A stretch of 64,000 bases of DNA from Lepidostoma basale (GCA_022606425.2 JAHDVF020001303.1:372001-436000); one strand, 5' to 3'; counted from the stretch's first letter, positions 9,536-19,542 are shown. The notes: generated by a model not told the origin, from the letters alone. Numbers and translations: made by a program.

Positions 9536-9850
9536 ATAGCTAAAAATGCTCTAACTCGATTGAAAAAAGTCTGGAATGAACGAGGTATTTCCAATTCCAC
9601 CAAAATTAAAATTATGCCCACCCTCATAGGTGCAATATTTTTTTATGCTGCTGAAACTTGGATAATGAAATCAATTGACGACCCAGGATCGACGCATTTG
9701 AAATGTGGTGTTGGCGTGGCATGCAGAGGATACCGTGGACTGCAAAAAGGACGAACGACTCGGCCCTTTACAAACTCAAAATAACAAAGGAAGACTATCT
9801 GTAATATGCGTCTTCTTTGCGTATTTCGGCGAGTTACAATGTTATTCTTC
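9536..9850 (+). mobile_element. LINE-F fragment
   Basis: The frame at 9560-9784 reads RLKKVWNERGISNSTKIKIM, PTLIGAIFFYAAETWIMKSID, then slips and continues as a WCWRGMQR.PWTARTNDS-type block and LKITKED. The YAAETW..KSID.....FE.W.WRRM order is the C-terminal region of a non-LTR reverse transcriptase distinct from LINE-A and LINE-B. It is the only copy in the window and lacks both ends. Confidence 0.7.
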
Positions 9851-10049
9851 GATATTAAAAAAAATATATTTATTAATTACCTTAATCAAATTCCGGAGTA
9901 AGTAAATAATCACTTTCAAAAACATATTTTGTAATTTTTATTGTTTGACATTTCTTTCAAGTAGAACAAAAACATTTAAAAATGTATTCTTCTGTTCCAG
10001 AAAATAGTACATTGATTAATTTAATAAATGGGTACTTAAATAGTCCATT

Positions 10050-10385
10050 GTTTTGGCCAAAATACTATGAAGTTATTATTTACTGTTATAATATAAAACG
10101 CTCTTTATAGTATTACAATTTTTTTATTATTTATATTTCTATTTTATTTTTCGCGACAGCTGTTTCTAACTCAACTCAACTCAACCTTACTCAACACCAA
10201 CAAGAGTTTCAAAATGCTTTCAAAGAAATTATTCAAATTTTTATCGGAACAAATGCACATACCATAAAGGTTAAATCGAAAATTAATTTTAACGGTTGAA
10301 AAAAATATTGTAACACCTGATAATGTCAACATCGGTTGTCGAAACAGCTGTCGCAAAAAATTGGGATACTGAAAACATCATTTTA
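10050..10385. mobile_element. Palindromic element, broken copy
   Basis: It has the shared border CCATTGTTTTGGCCAAAATAC (10053). The left arm is reduced to GCGACAGCTGTTTC (10153-10166) and then runs into unrelated DNA. The right arm carries the motif at 10317-10352. Between them is a segment (about 10200-10260) that also occurs at 8380-8450. Confidence 0.5.
10317..10352 (+). ncRNA. Hammerhead-like motif, mutated core
   Basis: CTGATAA (G8 to A), extra T, helix II GTCAAC/GTTGTC with one mismatch, GAAAC (10341-10345), AGCT loop, GTC. G8 takes part in catalysis in known hammerheads, so this copy is probably inactive. Confidence 0.45.
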
Positions 10386-10574
10386 TAATTTAACAGTTAA
10401 TAAAGTAGGAACTCTGTTAATAATAATAAAATTACCAAGATTCTCGTTCATATTGTGTTATTATGAATAGCGTAATAATTTGATTTAAGGTGTTCCTGTT
10501 CATATCGAAATATTTTATGTCATCTAATGAAACTCGTATTTGGTAAATAATATATTTTTTAATGTTAATTTTAT

Positions 10575-10645
10575 ATGTCAGGAAAGAAAAGTGTGGCAGT
10601 CCATTTGAGGAGACGGCGGGGTGGTTAGTTAGTTAGTTAGTTAGT
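10575..10645 (+). mobile_element. LINE-A 3' terminus
   Basis: Only ATGTCAGGAAAGAAAAGTG, GGCAGTCCATT and GACGGCGGGGTGG followed by four GTTA units remain. The pyrimidine stretch between them is deleted. Confidence 0.65.
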
Positions 10646-10834
10646 TATATTTTTTAATTTACGTATTTTATTTATCTGCTATTTTATTCATTTTCATACA
10701 AAAAAATGTATTCTCAAGACAATCAGTATTGTAATTTATTTGCTTGTGCTCAGGCGAAAGATATTGAATAAAATTATCTTAATGGGGAATACAAAACAAA
10801 TTCAAAATCCATAGACCATTAGTATTTTATTATG
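10646..10834. other. No recognisable gene
   Basis: AT-rich filler between repeats. Confidence 0.3.
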
Positions 10835-11058
10835 TATTTATTAATACTTTTTTTTCAATGATATAAATGTTTTTTTCAATTTTAAGTTTATTTTTCTTGA
10901 CATTTATCCAAGGTTTTACACCATTATAATCGGGAGAACAATATAAACCTTCAAAAACTTTTCGAAAAAAATTAACTGAAATAAACGGTATTAACAATGT
11001 TTTAAATCATAAAAAAAATCGTCATTGTGGAATTCCGTTGTTTTATTATTAATTTATT
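10835..11058 (-). repeat. Family Q repeat
   Basis: It shares TTCTTGACAT, AAGGTTTTACACC, CGGGAGAACAATAT and AATCGTCATTGTGGAATTCC with 26690-26870 (opposite strand) and partly with 49915-50090. The 26.8 kb copy keeps CGAAACATGTCAAG; here that segment has decayed. Confidence 0.5.
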
Positions 11059-11069
11059 AATGATTATAA

Positions 11070-11657
11070 TGTAAATGAAAAATACGTACATGAATGGTGC
11101 ACTTAAAGTTGTCATCGCAAACAAAAGCTTATCCAAAAAAGCCAAGATGGCAGTGCACGATGGTGTTCTTGTGCCGACCCTTATGTATGGAAGTGAAGCA
11201 TGGAACTGGCAAAAGACGGATGAAAGTAGAATAAATGCAGTAGAAATGATATCTCTAAGACGAATGTGTGGCAAATCTATATATGATAGAGTGACAAATG
11301 CAAGTATAAGAAGTGAATGTGGTGCGAATGAAAGTGTTATGAACAAAATAAGGAAAGGGTCATTAAGATGGTTTGGACAATGGAAAGAATGAGTGAATAC
11401 AGAATGGTAAAGAAGGTATATGTAAACGGCGTGAACGGAGCTAGAAATAGAGGAAGGCCAAGGAAAACGTGGCACGATCAAATCGATCAAATATTGAATG
11501 TCGGTCACACGAGGAGTCGGAGAAATCGAGGTGCGTGCATGACAAGATGTATGAATGTAGAGGAATCGAGAGAAGTATGCCAGGACAGAACAGTGTGGCA
11601 TTCCGTTCTTTCTGTCTACCCCTTCGGGGAGACGGCGTGATGGTTAGTTAGTTAGTT
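11070..11657 (+). mobile_element. LINE-A copy with 11-bp target-site duplication
   Basis: AATGATTATAA flanks it at 11059-11069 and 11658-11668. The frame from 11075 runs GALKVVIANKSLSKKAKMA, LMYGSEAWNWQKTDESRINA, RKGSLRWFG, then slips one base near 11380 and continues MVKKVYVNGVNGARNRGRP, RKTWHDQIDQILNVGHTRS, TRCMNVEESREVCQDRTVW, SVLSVYPFGETA and stop. The tail is GTTA repeats. About 20 extra bases at the 5' junction do not match the family. The protein closely resembles the copy at 48037, with CGKSIYDRVTNASIRSECG. Confidence 0.88.
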
Positions 11658-11668
11658 AATGATTATAA

Positions 11669-12002
11669 ATATTATGATGTTAATTATAATTTATTTTCAT
11701 GTTTATTATAATTTTGAACATTCAAATTAATCTATTATCATTTTAAAAGCTTACAATATAGTTTATACGGTACAATGGCTCTCTCCAGTATAAGCTGAAA
11801 ACTTCATTACATCAAATCTGTACAATAGTGGCTTCTACGAGATTATGTTAAGGAGATGTTCTGAGCGGATGTTCAAAGGAGGCAAGGATGCTGCCGGAGG
11901 GTTCGCTATTATTCTATCTCAGGAATGAACAAGAACTACTTAAAGGTTATAAGAAAACACGGAAGGGGGAATGTAAATACACATTAGTAGGATAGCACAA
12001 TA
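11669..12002. other. No recognisable gene
   Basis: Unmatched DNA between LINE-A and the hAT. It includes a moderately GC-richer part at 11790-11930 but no supported frame. Confidence 0.35.
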
Positions 12003-12089
12003 CCCTACATCAGTGTTTCCCAACACGGGGCGTACGCCCCGCCGCGCCGGGGGGCAATTTGAATGTCTTGGGGGGCGATACACAAATCA

Positions 12090-12223
12090 TTAATATTTGT
12101 TTCATTGGGTCGAAAAACGCATTTTCGACTCAAAAATTTAATTGCAACTCTCAAGCATTATAAGGATTAATTGTATCTCAATAGAGACGAAGATATAAAT
12201 TGTTTTCTGGGAACAGAATGTGG
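12090..12223 (+). repeat. Direct repeat inside the hAT (copy 1)
   Basis: Nearly identical to 12642-12775, from TTAATATTTGTTTCATTGGG to GGGAACAGAATGTGG. After copy 1 the sequence runs into TGGCCGAGGCGCTTACAGG, which also occurs at 61138-61160. After copy 2 it runs into transposase coding DNA. The block between is thus extra, either a related element inserted by recombination or a partial duplication. Confidence 0.7.
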
Positions 12224-12641
12224 TGGCCGAGGCGCTTACAGGACTTCTGACCTGTCATTGGTTGGGTTAAGCGATCACTTTATGTTTAACAACATTCCCC
12301 ATTCCGCCTTTTTTCTTATGACCACCACGTCTGACAAATTTTTGGAACTTGTATATATGGTAGGATTCCACGCCTATCTTTACATATTTAAGTTCACTCT
12401 ACACTAGCGTCATCTATTAAGATTGAAAAGCATTAAGTAGAAAATCTTTTTTAATGTACTGTGAAAGTCTCTGCAAATAATACAGTACTAGACTACGCCT
12501 GGAGATTATTTATACAACATTTTGAATGTATACAAATTCTTGTAGACAAATACTGGATTTCACCCATTGCGGATAAATTATTTTTATTTTATAAGGATTA
12601 ATTCTTATTTGTTTCATAATTAATTTCTATAATTTCTATAA

Positions 12642-12775
12642 TTAATATTTGTTTCATTGGGTCGAAAAACGCATTTTCGACTTAAAAATTAAATTGCAAC
12701 TCTCAAGCATTATAAGGATTAATTGTATCTCAATAGAGACGAAGATGTAAATTGTTTTCTGGGAACAGAATGTGG
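12642..12775 (+). repeat. Direct repeat inside the hAT (copy 2)
   Basis: Partner of 12090-12223 at 552-bp spacing. Copy 2 continues directly into the transposase remnant GKESQALVNYLTDILKK and so is the original position. Confidence 0.7.
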
Positions 12776-13822
12776 CAAAGAATCTCAAGCATTAGTAAAT
12801 TATTTGACAGACATCTTAAAAAAATTAAACATGCTAAATAAACAACGCATTGAATGCTTCACATACCGTGGACAGATTTCGTCAGCAATTTGGAGGTTTT
12901 GAGGAGAGCCAATTGTAGTAGACAACTGCTAAAGGACGTTAAGGTCCGTAAAATTTCATATCTGGGTCATATTCTGCGGAGAGACAAATACAGTTTAATC
13001 CAACTGATGGAAAAAATTGAGGGACAGCGTGGTCCTGGTAGAAGGCAAACGTCTTGGCTGTGCAACATAAGAGACTGGACCGGGATGAGATATGTGGGGG
13101 AGCTGTTCCGAGTTGCGCAAGATAGAGAAACCTTCGCCGGAGTGATTGCAAACGTCGAGGGGACCTGATTCGGCACACGAAGAAGCAGAAATAAACAACC
13201 CACAAGGAGCAAACAAGACCCTCATCGATGCAAAATCCAAGATATTTGGATTCATTGGACTTCTGCAGTATCGAATTTGAGCAATTTTATTGGCTAAATT
13301 AATGTGAGGTGACTGATTCAGCTGTAATTGTTATTGTGGATCACATAGATAAAATGGCTTGTGACTTAAATGACAGATATTCAGATATAAAAGAAATTTC
13401 TTTCCCATATTGGATAACTCAATCAATATTAATTGATATAACTGATGTGGCCATGCAGTATCAAAAATAACTTTTAAAATTAAAAAATGATGAATCTTTA
13501 GAGCACTATTCAACATAAAAAATGCAATGGCGTGGCTTTGTGTCGAGACAGAAACTAAATACCTTGTTATGACAAGTTTAGCAATAAAATTACCGTTGCC
13601 AATCCCATCATCAAATTTAGTTGAATGCGGTTTTAGCGCTGTAAATGATTTGTTATTGAAAAATCAAAATCGTATTATCATAACCGAGGAGATTTAAGAT
13701 TAAAATTGACCAAATTAGTACCTCAAATAAAACTTTTTCTAGCTCACGTCAAGCCTAATCGCACTAATTTTCTTTCGAGTAGTAATGTAACAGAATATAC
13801 ATATAATTTATTTATGGAAATT
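12776..13822 (+). pseudogene. hAT transposase remnant (C-terminal part)
   Basis: The pieces in order are ALVNYLTDILKKLNMLNKQ before the LINE-B insert; NKTLIDAKSKIFGFI after it (13208); KMACDLNDRYSDIKEISFPYW (13350); LLKLKNDESLEHYS (13470); and KLPLPIPSSNLVECGFSAV (13590), the hydrophobic/GFS dimerisation block at the C-terminus of hAT transposases. It then reads NRGDLRLKLTKLV-like after a frameshift and ends at the stop in ATTAAATAAA. Stops and at least two frameshifts make it dead. The N-terminal BED finger and catalytic first half are missing. Confidence 0.8.
12847..13188 (+). mobile_element. LINE-B insertion with 11-bp duplication
   Basis: AAATAAACAAC flanks it at 12836-12846 and 13189-13199. 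It is severely 5'-truncated and carries RMLHIPWTDFVSNLEVLRRA, KVRKISYLGHILRRDKYS, GQRGPGRRQTSWLCNIRDW and VAQDRETFAGVIANVEGT with stop at 13166-13168, all in one open frame. The tail ends CGAAGAAGCAG. It interrupts the hAT transposase. Confidence 0.9.
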
Positions 13823-13832
13823 AAATAAAAAT

Positions 13833-14472
13833 ATCGATCAGTAACCGTCGATGGGTCGGCTCTCGAAGTGGTACAAGAATACACATATCTTGGCCAAATC
13901 ATACAATTAGGACGAAACAATTTCGAGAAAGAAGCCGACCGAAGAATTCAGTTGGGTTGGGCGGCCTTTGGGAAATTACGTCATGTTCTCACTTCCAAAA
14001 TACCACAATGCCTCAAGACTAAAGTCTTCAACCAGTGCGTTTTGCCAGTCATGACGTACAGAGCCGAGACGTGGACATTGACAAAAGGTCTAGTCTACAG
14101 ATTCAAGGTTGCCCAGCGCGCCATGGAAAGAGCCATGCTTGGAATAACCTTGAGGGACAGATTTAGAAACGAATTTATTCGACAACAAACCAAGGTGACT
14201 GAGGTGGCTCTACGGATAGGCGGGCTGAAGTGGCGGTGGGCTGGCCATATCTGTCGGAGAACCGACAGTCGATGGGGAAGACGGGTTCTGGAGTGGAGAC
14301 CGCGTACAGGATTCCGTAGAGTTGGACGTCCCCCTGACCGCTGGACCGACGATCTGAAGAGGATTGCTGGACATGGATGGATGGGAGCGGCAATGGATAG
14401 GGGGCGGTGGCGGGCTTTGGGAGAGGCCTACATTCAGCAGTGGATGACAGACGGCTGATGATGATGATGATG
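13833..14472 (+). mobile_element. RTE-like LINE-D insertion, open C-terminal frame
   Basis: A frame open from 13835 to the stop at 14456-14458 gives SVTVDGSALEVVQEYTYLGQ, KEADRRIQLGWAAFGKLR, FNQCVLPVMTYRAETWTLTK, RAMERAMLGITLRDRFRNE, LKWRWAGHICRRTD and GRPPDRWTDDLKRIAG, ending EAYIQQWMTDG. That is the end of an RTE/BovB-type reverse transcriptase, and the (TGA)n tail after the stop is typical of RTE. AAATAAAAAT at 13823-13832 and 14473-14482 is its target-site duplication. 5'-truncated; the catalytic core is absent. Confidence 0.92.
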
Positions 14473-14482
14473 AAATAAAAAT

Positions 14483-14916
14483 AGAATAAATACAGTAGAA
14501 ATGAGATCTCTTAGACGAATGTGTGGATACTATGTGTATGATAGATTGTTGAATGAAAATATAAGAAGTGAATGCGGTGCGAATGATGGTGTCATGAACA
14601 AAATAATGAAAGGATCATTAAGATGGTTTGGACATATGGAAAGAATGAATGAAGAAAGAATGGTAAAAAAATTATATGTTAATGATGTAAATGGAACCAG
14701 AAATAGAGGAAGACCGAGGAAAACGTGGCACGATCAAATAAATCAAATATTGAATGTCGGCCATGTGAGAAGTCAGGGAAATCGACGCGCTTGCATGATC
14801 GATTTATGAATGTTGAGGAACCGAGAGAAATATGTCAGGAAAAAAAAGTGTGGCAGTCCATTCTTTCTGCCCACCCCTTTGGGGAAACGGCGTGATGGTT
14901 AGTTAGTTAGTTAGTT
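14483..14916 (+). mobile_element. LINE-A insertion with 16-bp duplication
   Basis: AAATAAAAATAGAATA stands at 14473-14488 and at 14917-14932; the left copy overlaps the start of the LINE by microhomology. The frame at 14501-14809 reads MRSLRRMCGYYVYDRLLNEN, KGSLRWFGHMERMNEERMV, RGRPRKTWHDQINQILNVGH and breaks at CMIDL, then VWQSILSAHPFGET. The tail is four GTTA units. It landed beside the RTE copy at the same AT-rich site. Confidence 0.9.
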
Positions 14917-15083
14917 AAATAAAAATAGAATACGAGTATATTGCATAAGTGCCTTTTTTGTTTGAAACAAATGCTTTTTTTCAGGTTAGGTAAATAAAAA
15001 TTTCGTATGGAAGGGGCGTGGAGATTTTTGAATCGTTGAATTGGGGCATGGTACAAATAAGGTTGGTAAACCCTGCCCTACAT

Positions 15084-15416
15084 CGTAGACATTGTGTTTT
15101 CTAGACATGATATTCCGATTTATTGCCCACGTTACAATATTTTTAATATGCATTCTGAATAATATTATTCTTCAATGCAGGTAATATAATGGCTTAGTTT
15201 GACAGTCTGAGTTCAAATTCACCTTCCTACACCTTCTCGCGCTACGCTGTTTATGTTGTTCTTAATTTTTAGCCGCATCTGATCCACATCATCTTGTTCC
15301 ACAATTGGGTTGGAAACTATTTTCTCTTGCACTCTATTTGTATATAATCGTTATGTTCTTTGGTCTTTGAGGCTCTCGATGTTTCTTGAACAACGATGTT
15401 AAACTGCATAATTATA
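15084..15416. other. No recognisable gene
   Basis: DNA outside the hAT. I see no repeat or frame to support. Confidence 0.35.
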
Positions 15417-15674
15417 CATTGGCGACCTTCGTGGTCGATTCGTGAGTACTTTGACTGCCACCCCGAAGGTCCCGGGTTCGATTCCCGGCGATGGCAGTAT
15501 GATTGTCACACTGTCTTTGGTCTGGTGCTGATTTCACGTGACAATAAAATGGCGATTAATAAGCTACCTATCACGTGTCACGGGAAATCAAAATGATAGC
15601 TATTCCCTTTACATCGATTTGGGTCGCGCTGTTATGATGTAAAGAGCGATTCAACAAAATAATAATAATAATAA
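15417..15674 (+). mobile_element. SINE-K, fullest copy (tRNA-derived)
   Basis: The 5' part resembles a tRNA: CGTGGTCGATTCGTGAGTAC where an A box would lie, and a perfect B box GGTTCGATTCC at 15475-15485. The body is GGCAGTATGATTGTCACACT, TCACGTGACAATAAAATGG and TTTACATCGATTTGGG, ending GATGTAAAGAGCGATTCAAC and an (AAT)n tail. Pol III transcription and LINE-driven copying are inferred from the family type. At least seven fragments elsewhere match it. Confidence 0.85.
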
Positions 15675-15685
15675 TTCATGCCAAT

Positions 15686-15720
15686 TACGAGTAGTTTCGC
15701 TTTATCTCAAGCTTCATCAG
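15686..15720 (-). ncRNA. Hammerhead-ribozyme-like motif
   Basis: Minus strand: CTGATGA (15720-15714), extra A, helix II GCTT/AAGC, GAAAC (15698-15694), TACTC loop, GTA. Helix III is AC with GT and the residue before cleavage would be A. It is single, not palindromic. A decayed relative lies at 39322-39356 with the same CTGCCCTGAT lead-in. Confidence 0.5.
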
Positions 15721-16565
15721 GGCAGCATTTTATTATTTTATATCTATAAGTTTAAAATGTCTAACCACAAAGTGAGATCTTCATATGACAATAAATTATA
15801 TGTATTTTTAATTGTTAAATACAATAATTTAATAAACTGGTCTCAATCATATAATCTATAACGAATTACGAATTAATTAGATTTTATTATTTAACAAGAT
15901 ATGTCTAAAAATATACTGGTGTAAATTTGCTTTATAAATAAGGCACGAAGGAAAAAGGAACGATAAAGATAATGAAAGGCACACACGGGGGGATCAGATA
16001 TGTAATATAATTTATTTTCTCGGGGTGTTAACGAGATAACGTAATGAAAAGAGAAAAGTAAGACATTAAGTTTAGTCTTGTCCCTTTCTACTCAAATGTA
16101 ATAATCCCGAACAATTTTCTTACTTCTGGGGTTTTTCGGTTATTTCATACAATTACCGAGACCAAAAAGTTTCCTGGCTCACGTACGTACGTACAAAAAT
16201 GACTTTAGATTTGATTTTCTTTGAACTTTATAAAAAGTTTATTTAATCACGGATATCTACGAGTATTTTTATTATATAATTTTGTGTCCTAAATTTCTAA
16301 AAATAAATCAAACAATTCGATAAAATCAATAGGTAACAATCATATGGAAAAATTGCTTGCACCTTATTCTTCTGTACGGGTGTATGTACGAGTATCTGAA
16401 CTCCTCCTAAACGGCTGAACCGATTTTAATGAAAATTTTTGTATGTGTTTGAGCGCGTCCCTGGATGGTTTAGATTCACAATTGTACCCGACAGTTGAGC
16501 GTTAAAATCTTCTAGAAAGTTCATGAATTACGAGTGTATGTAGCTGAACTCCTCCTTAACGGCTG
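15721..16565. other. No recognisable gene
   Basis: AT-rich. A repeated GAACTCCTCC..AACGGCTG phrase (near 16398 and 16545) is reminiscent of a short dispersed repeat found in many lepidopteran genomes. I cannot place it in a family from one window. Confidence 0.35.
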
Positions 16566-16569
16566 GACA

Positions 16570-16912
16570 GAATGTTCCGGATCCTATGGACAGACAGAGT
16601 GACGAACACAGAAGTCCTGAATCGTGCAGGAGTAAATAGAGAGCTGCTGACATTAATCAAAGTCCGCGAGATTTCATATCTGGGTCATGTTCTACGAGGA
16701 GAAAAATATTGCCTGCTGCATCTAATTTTGAAGGGAAAAATAAAGGGACGCAGGGGGACAGGGAGAATGCAGGTCTCTTGGCTGCGCAATGCGAGGGAAT
16801 GGACGGGAATCGGAATTGTGGAGGAGCTATTCCGGACAGCGCAAGTTTAGGGAAGAGTTTACCAGAGTGATCGCCAACGTCGGGGGAACCTGACAGGGCA
16901 CTTTAAGAAGAA
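16570..16912 (+). mobile_element. LINE-B 3' fragment
   Basis: The open frame at 16572-16850 reads MFRILWTDRVTNTEVLNRAG, KVREISYLGHVLRGEKYCL, GRRGTGRMQVSWLRNAREW and IVEELFRTAQV, then a stop, then EEFTRVIANVGGT and the tail CTTTAAGAAGAAG. The domain is the same as at 12847-13188, with independent stops. Confidence 0.85.
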
Positions 16913-17175
16913 GATTACATTCGTTATGTCGGAAAAATAATAAGATTTTTTTTAAGCACACGAAGAAAATGATTTAAAAGTTTTTTTACTAAACGGTTTC
17001 AGGTACGCGCGCTTTTTGATAAAACGAACATTTGTTAAATTTAATGCCACTTAAAAATCACTAACGATAATAGTACCTACTTATCATAATGTACCAAGCA
17101 CTTAGAAAATCTCAGAAGACACAAGTCAGGAGCCATTACCCAGCTTTCAATAGAAGTCTACCTTATTTTACACAG
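16913..17175. other. No recognisable gene
   Basis: AT-rich spacer before the hAT. Confidence 0.3.
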
Positions 17176-17183
17176 CTTAGTTG

Positions 17184-17765
17184 CAGTGGCGGTACGTTCA
17201 TACAAGCCGAGAAGCCGGGCTTGCCTTAAAAAATCTATATTAAAACGATGTTTTTTCGCGTTTGAGCCGTCCACGAATTAAATAATATTTAAAATTTCGC
17301 CCGAGGAGAGTGATTTTATTCGTTGAAATGACCTACGTGCACGTTTTATTTCATTCATTTACGCCGTATTTTATTTTACTCACACGTACCGTAATTGAGA
17401 TGCCCGCGAAAGCGCCTACGTCCACATGTTTTGTTTCATGTTTTCGATGGGCAATATTGGGGTTGCAAAATGTAAAAGGGTCTTTATCGCACTAACGTAT
17501 TTTTGGCTTGTAATCATATAGCTAGGTGCATATATACCAGCAGATCTCTACAATTTCTTGTATGGATTTGAAGCCGGGCTTTATCACTCTGAAGTATGTT
17601 ACTATTCGATGTGTAACGAAGTTCATTTCTATTGTCATAATGTTATCTGTCATTTACATTATGTGCAGACATGTTATGAAAAGAAAGATTATGAAAGATT
17701 TCTTTACGAATATTTATTTATACTTTCTTGGCTTGCCTTACTAGGTGACCCTAAGCACGCCACTG
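17184..17765 (+). mobile_element. Non-autonomous hAT element, copy 1 (582 bp)
   Basis: It begins CAGTGGCGGTACG and ends ...GCACGCCACTG, with an 8-bp duplication CTTAGTTG at 17176-17183 and 17766-17773. The interior holds a frame (about 17555-17765) reading YGFEAGLYHSEVCYY, HFYCHNVICHLHYV and CYEKKDYERFLYEYLF. The same frame stays open in the copy at 58240-58811. I do not recognise this peptide and no DDE or RW motif is visible, so the element probably relies on another hAT's transposase. Confidence 0.85.
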
Positions 17766-17773
17766 CTTAGTTG

Positions 17774-18029
17774 CTACTTCAGACAATAGCTGACATCGGC
17801 AGATTGCGAAGTGAAAACGTGTTTGTTTAACCCCTTTAGTGCGGCTGGCTACATTAACAGTCTAAAAAAATGGTTCAGAACAGCGGCAGACTACATTTGC
17901 AGCTCACATGTGAATGAATCTTACAAACCTTTAAGCATTAGATCCTTACTAATTGAATTATTTTTTTGAGCTGTAAATGTAGTCAAGTTTGAGACCAATT
18001 TTTTTTTACTTCAAATGAACGGGGTATAC
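17774..18029. other. No recognisable gene
   Basis: Unmatched spacer with short inverted fragments but no clear element. Confidence 0.3.
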
Positions 18030-18180
18030 AATAATTTTACATATTTTGTGTGATTTTGGGTAACACCGTGTGATTTCTCCTTCTCGACCGACGTTTCGGA
18101 GATAGTTGCAGTCTCCATCTTCAGGGTAATGTGGTGGTGGTAAGGGTAATGTGGTGGGGTGTGATGGTAATTCATGCTAA
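18030..18180 (-). mobile_element. Second copy of the hammerhead-bearing insertion
   Basis: Matches 342-430: GTGTGATTTTGGGTAACACC, CGTGTGAT, TCTCCTTCT and the ribozyme-like block, followed by a partly duplicated GGTAATGTGGTGG. Beyond 18180 the two copies differ. Confidence 0.6.
18086..18124 (-). ncRNA. Hammerhead-ribozyme-like motif
   Basis: Minus strand: CTGAAGA (18124-18118), extra T, helix II GGAGA/TCTCC with a 9-nt loop, GAAAC, GTCG, GTC. It differs from 387-425 only in the helix II loop (CTGCAACTA against CTGCAACGA), so all core and helix residues are conserved between two distant copies. Confidence 0.65.
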
Positions 18181-18249
18181 GGAATTCCTTAGGCGAACAT
18201 ATAGTAAGACTTCTAGAAAATACACGTTTTCATTCTCATTAATTAGAAA

Positions 18250-18884
18250 TATTGTTTTTTTTTATTATTAAATATTCAACTTTATAAGGTAAACAAAGCT
18301 TGTGAATATATCGTCAATGAAATGACCCATAAAACGATATATAGTTTTTATACTACATATTGAAAACGTTTTTCCCGTAATATTGGTAAAATACACGAAA
18401 AAATATTGATTTATGCATTAACGGGTAGATGTCAGTATTGATAAACATCTCATTATTTTGTTTTTACCTTTAAAAACGTGTATTTTTGGAGCTTTCCTGT
18501 GTGGTGTGAACGAAATTTTATTTGGTGCCTTCGCTCGTTTATTTGCCAGAGGTAAAAAACGTTAAGTCCAATAATTTTAATAACCTACGTGAGTAATGGT
18601 TATGGCGAATTTCGCATTATAATTTTAAATCTATTATATGGCTAGTTGCTTGAAAGAGGATAATAAATTGAAAACAACGTATTCCAATTTTAAACACAAA
18701 ACAACGCCTAAATACGTGAATATGTTTTACAGTACATAACTTTTGAATTCAAAAATGTTCCTATTTTTTTTTTCAAGAAAGCTTCAAGATTTATAACTTT
18801 AGTGAAAAATAAAATTGATATCTGAATTGATTAATGCAATTAAATATTTTACCACACCCAATAAAACTGGAGGGATTATGTAAC
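18250..18884. other. No recognisable gene
   Basis: AT-rich. A short GACTTCTAGAAAATACACG piece at its left edge is a family P end. Otherwise unmatched. Confidence 0.35.
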
Positions 18885-19045
18885 CAGAATGTAAATTAAA
18901 AGACTAGCATATACAGCCGCTTACGAAATCCCCTCCGGACACCATCTACCAAAATGACCACCTAAGAGACGGAGGGACAGTTGGGCCTTATCATCACATG
19001 AGACATGACATCTTTGAGACAGATCGTTAGATCTTTTAAAAGAAA
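18885..19045 (+). mobile_element. LINE-H 3' fragment
   Basis: AACCAGAATG, CAGCCGCTTACGAAATCC, CTAAGAGACGGAGGGACAG and AGATCGTTAGATCTTTTAAA follow the same order as the end of the LINE-H copy at 51150-51305. No open frame. Confidence 0.65.
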
Positions 19046-19089
19046 AGCAAAATAATTATGGTTTCTCTAACAATGATGTGAAACTCTAT

Positions 19090-19415
19090 ATTAAATAATT
19101 ATGACGTGTGAAAACGGCTGTTTTCTAGAAGTTTTATTATATTTTATGATGTGAGTTACATATTTTGCCTTCCTTTGGCATTATCGAATGTAGTGAAAAT
19201 CAAGCGTTTTATTAATATACCCGAGTTAATGGAGCAGAATGCGGTAATTTAGGTAATTGATGTGGCTTATTATTATACATTTTTAATAATCAGTAGGGGT
19301 TTCGCATTTATAAGGCATTATCAATGTTATTTGATAATGCCATTGACAAGCGAAACATGTCATTCACACAAAATATTATAAAACTTCAAGAAAACAGACA
19401 TTTTCATTTGTGTTA
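19090..19415. repeat. Family P repeat
   Basis: The left half (TTTTCTAGAAGTTTTATTAT, TTACATATTTTGCC, GGCATTATCGAATG) and right half (TTTGATAATGCC, AAGCGAAACATGTCATTC, ACTTCAAGAAAACAGAC) are inverted relatives about 130 bp apart. The segment TTGATAATGCC...GCGAAACATGTC (19331-19361) resembles a hammerhead whose G8 is A. Confidence 0.5.
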
Positions 19416-19542
19416 ATTTAAAAGTATTTAAATTTTTTTTTTTTTAATTATAACATTCCGATTAGTGTACTATTTTTGAAAAGGGCATTAAAAATGGTTT
19501 TATTTTTTAAGCTGTGCGAAATATATCTGTTGTTTAATAAAT

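Larger units (their letters stand above)
12011..15075 (+). mobile_element. hAT transposon (BED/SCAN-type) with nested insertions
   Basis: Terminal repeats CAGTGTTTCCCAAC (12011) and its counterpart GTTGGTAAACCCTG (15062-15075) are flanked by the 8-bp duplication CCCTACAT (12003-12010 and 15076-15083), the size made by hAT transposases. The interior holds pieces of a transposase like those of the ZBED5/SCAND3 group. Three retrotransposons were added later: LINE-B at 12847, RTE at 13833 and LINE-A at 14483. A 134-bp direct repeat at 12090 and 12642 marks a fourth rearrangement. Confidence 0.88.

Noticed and set aside
11002..11601. 199-codon minus-strand frame
   Set aside because: Antisense shadow of the LINE-A reverse-transcriptase codons. 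The same antisense pattern (HSLLIFSFDTLSY) appears opposite every LINE-A copy.
15417..15500. Genuine tRNA gene
   Set aside because: The B box is perfect, but there is no acceptor-stem pairing and the sequence continues as a multi-copy SINE with an (AAT)n tail.
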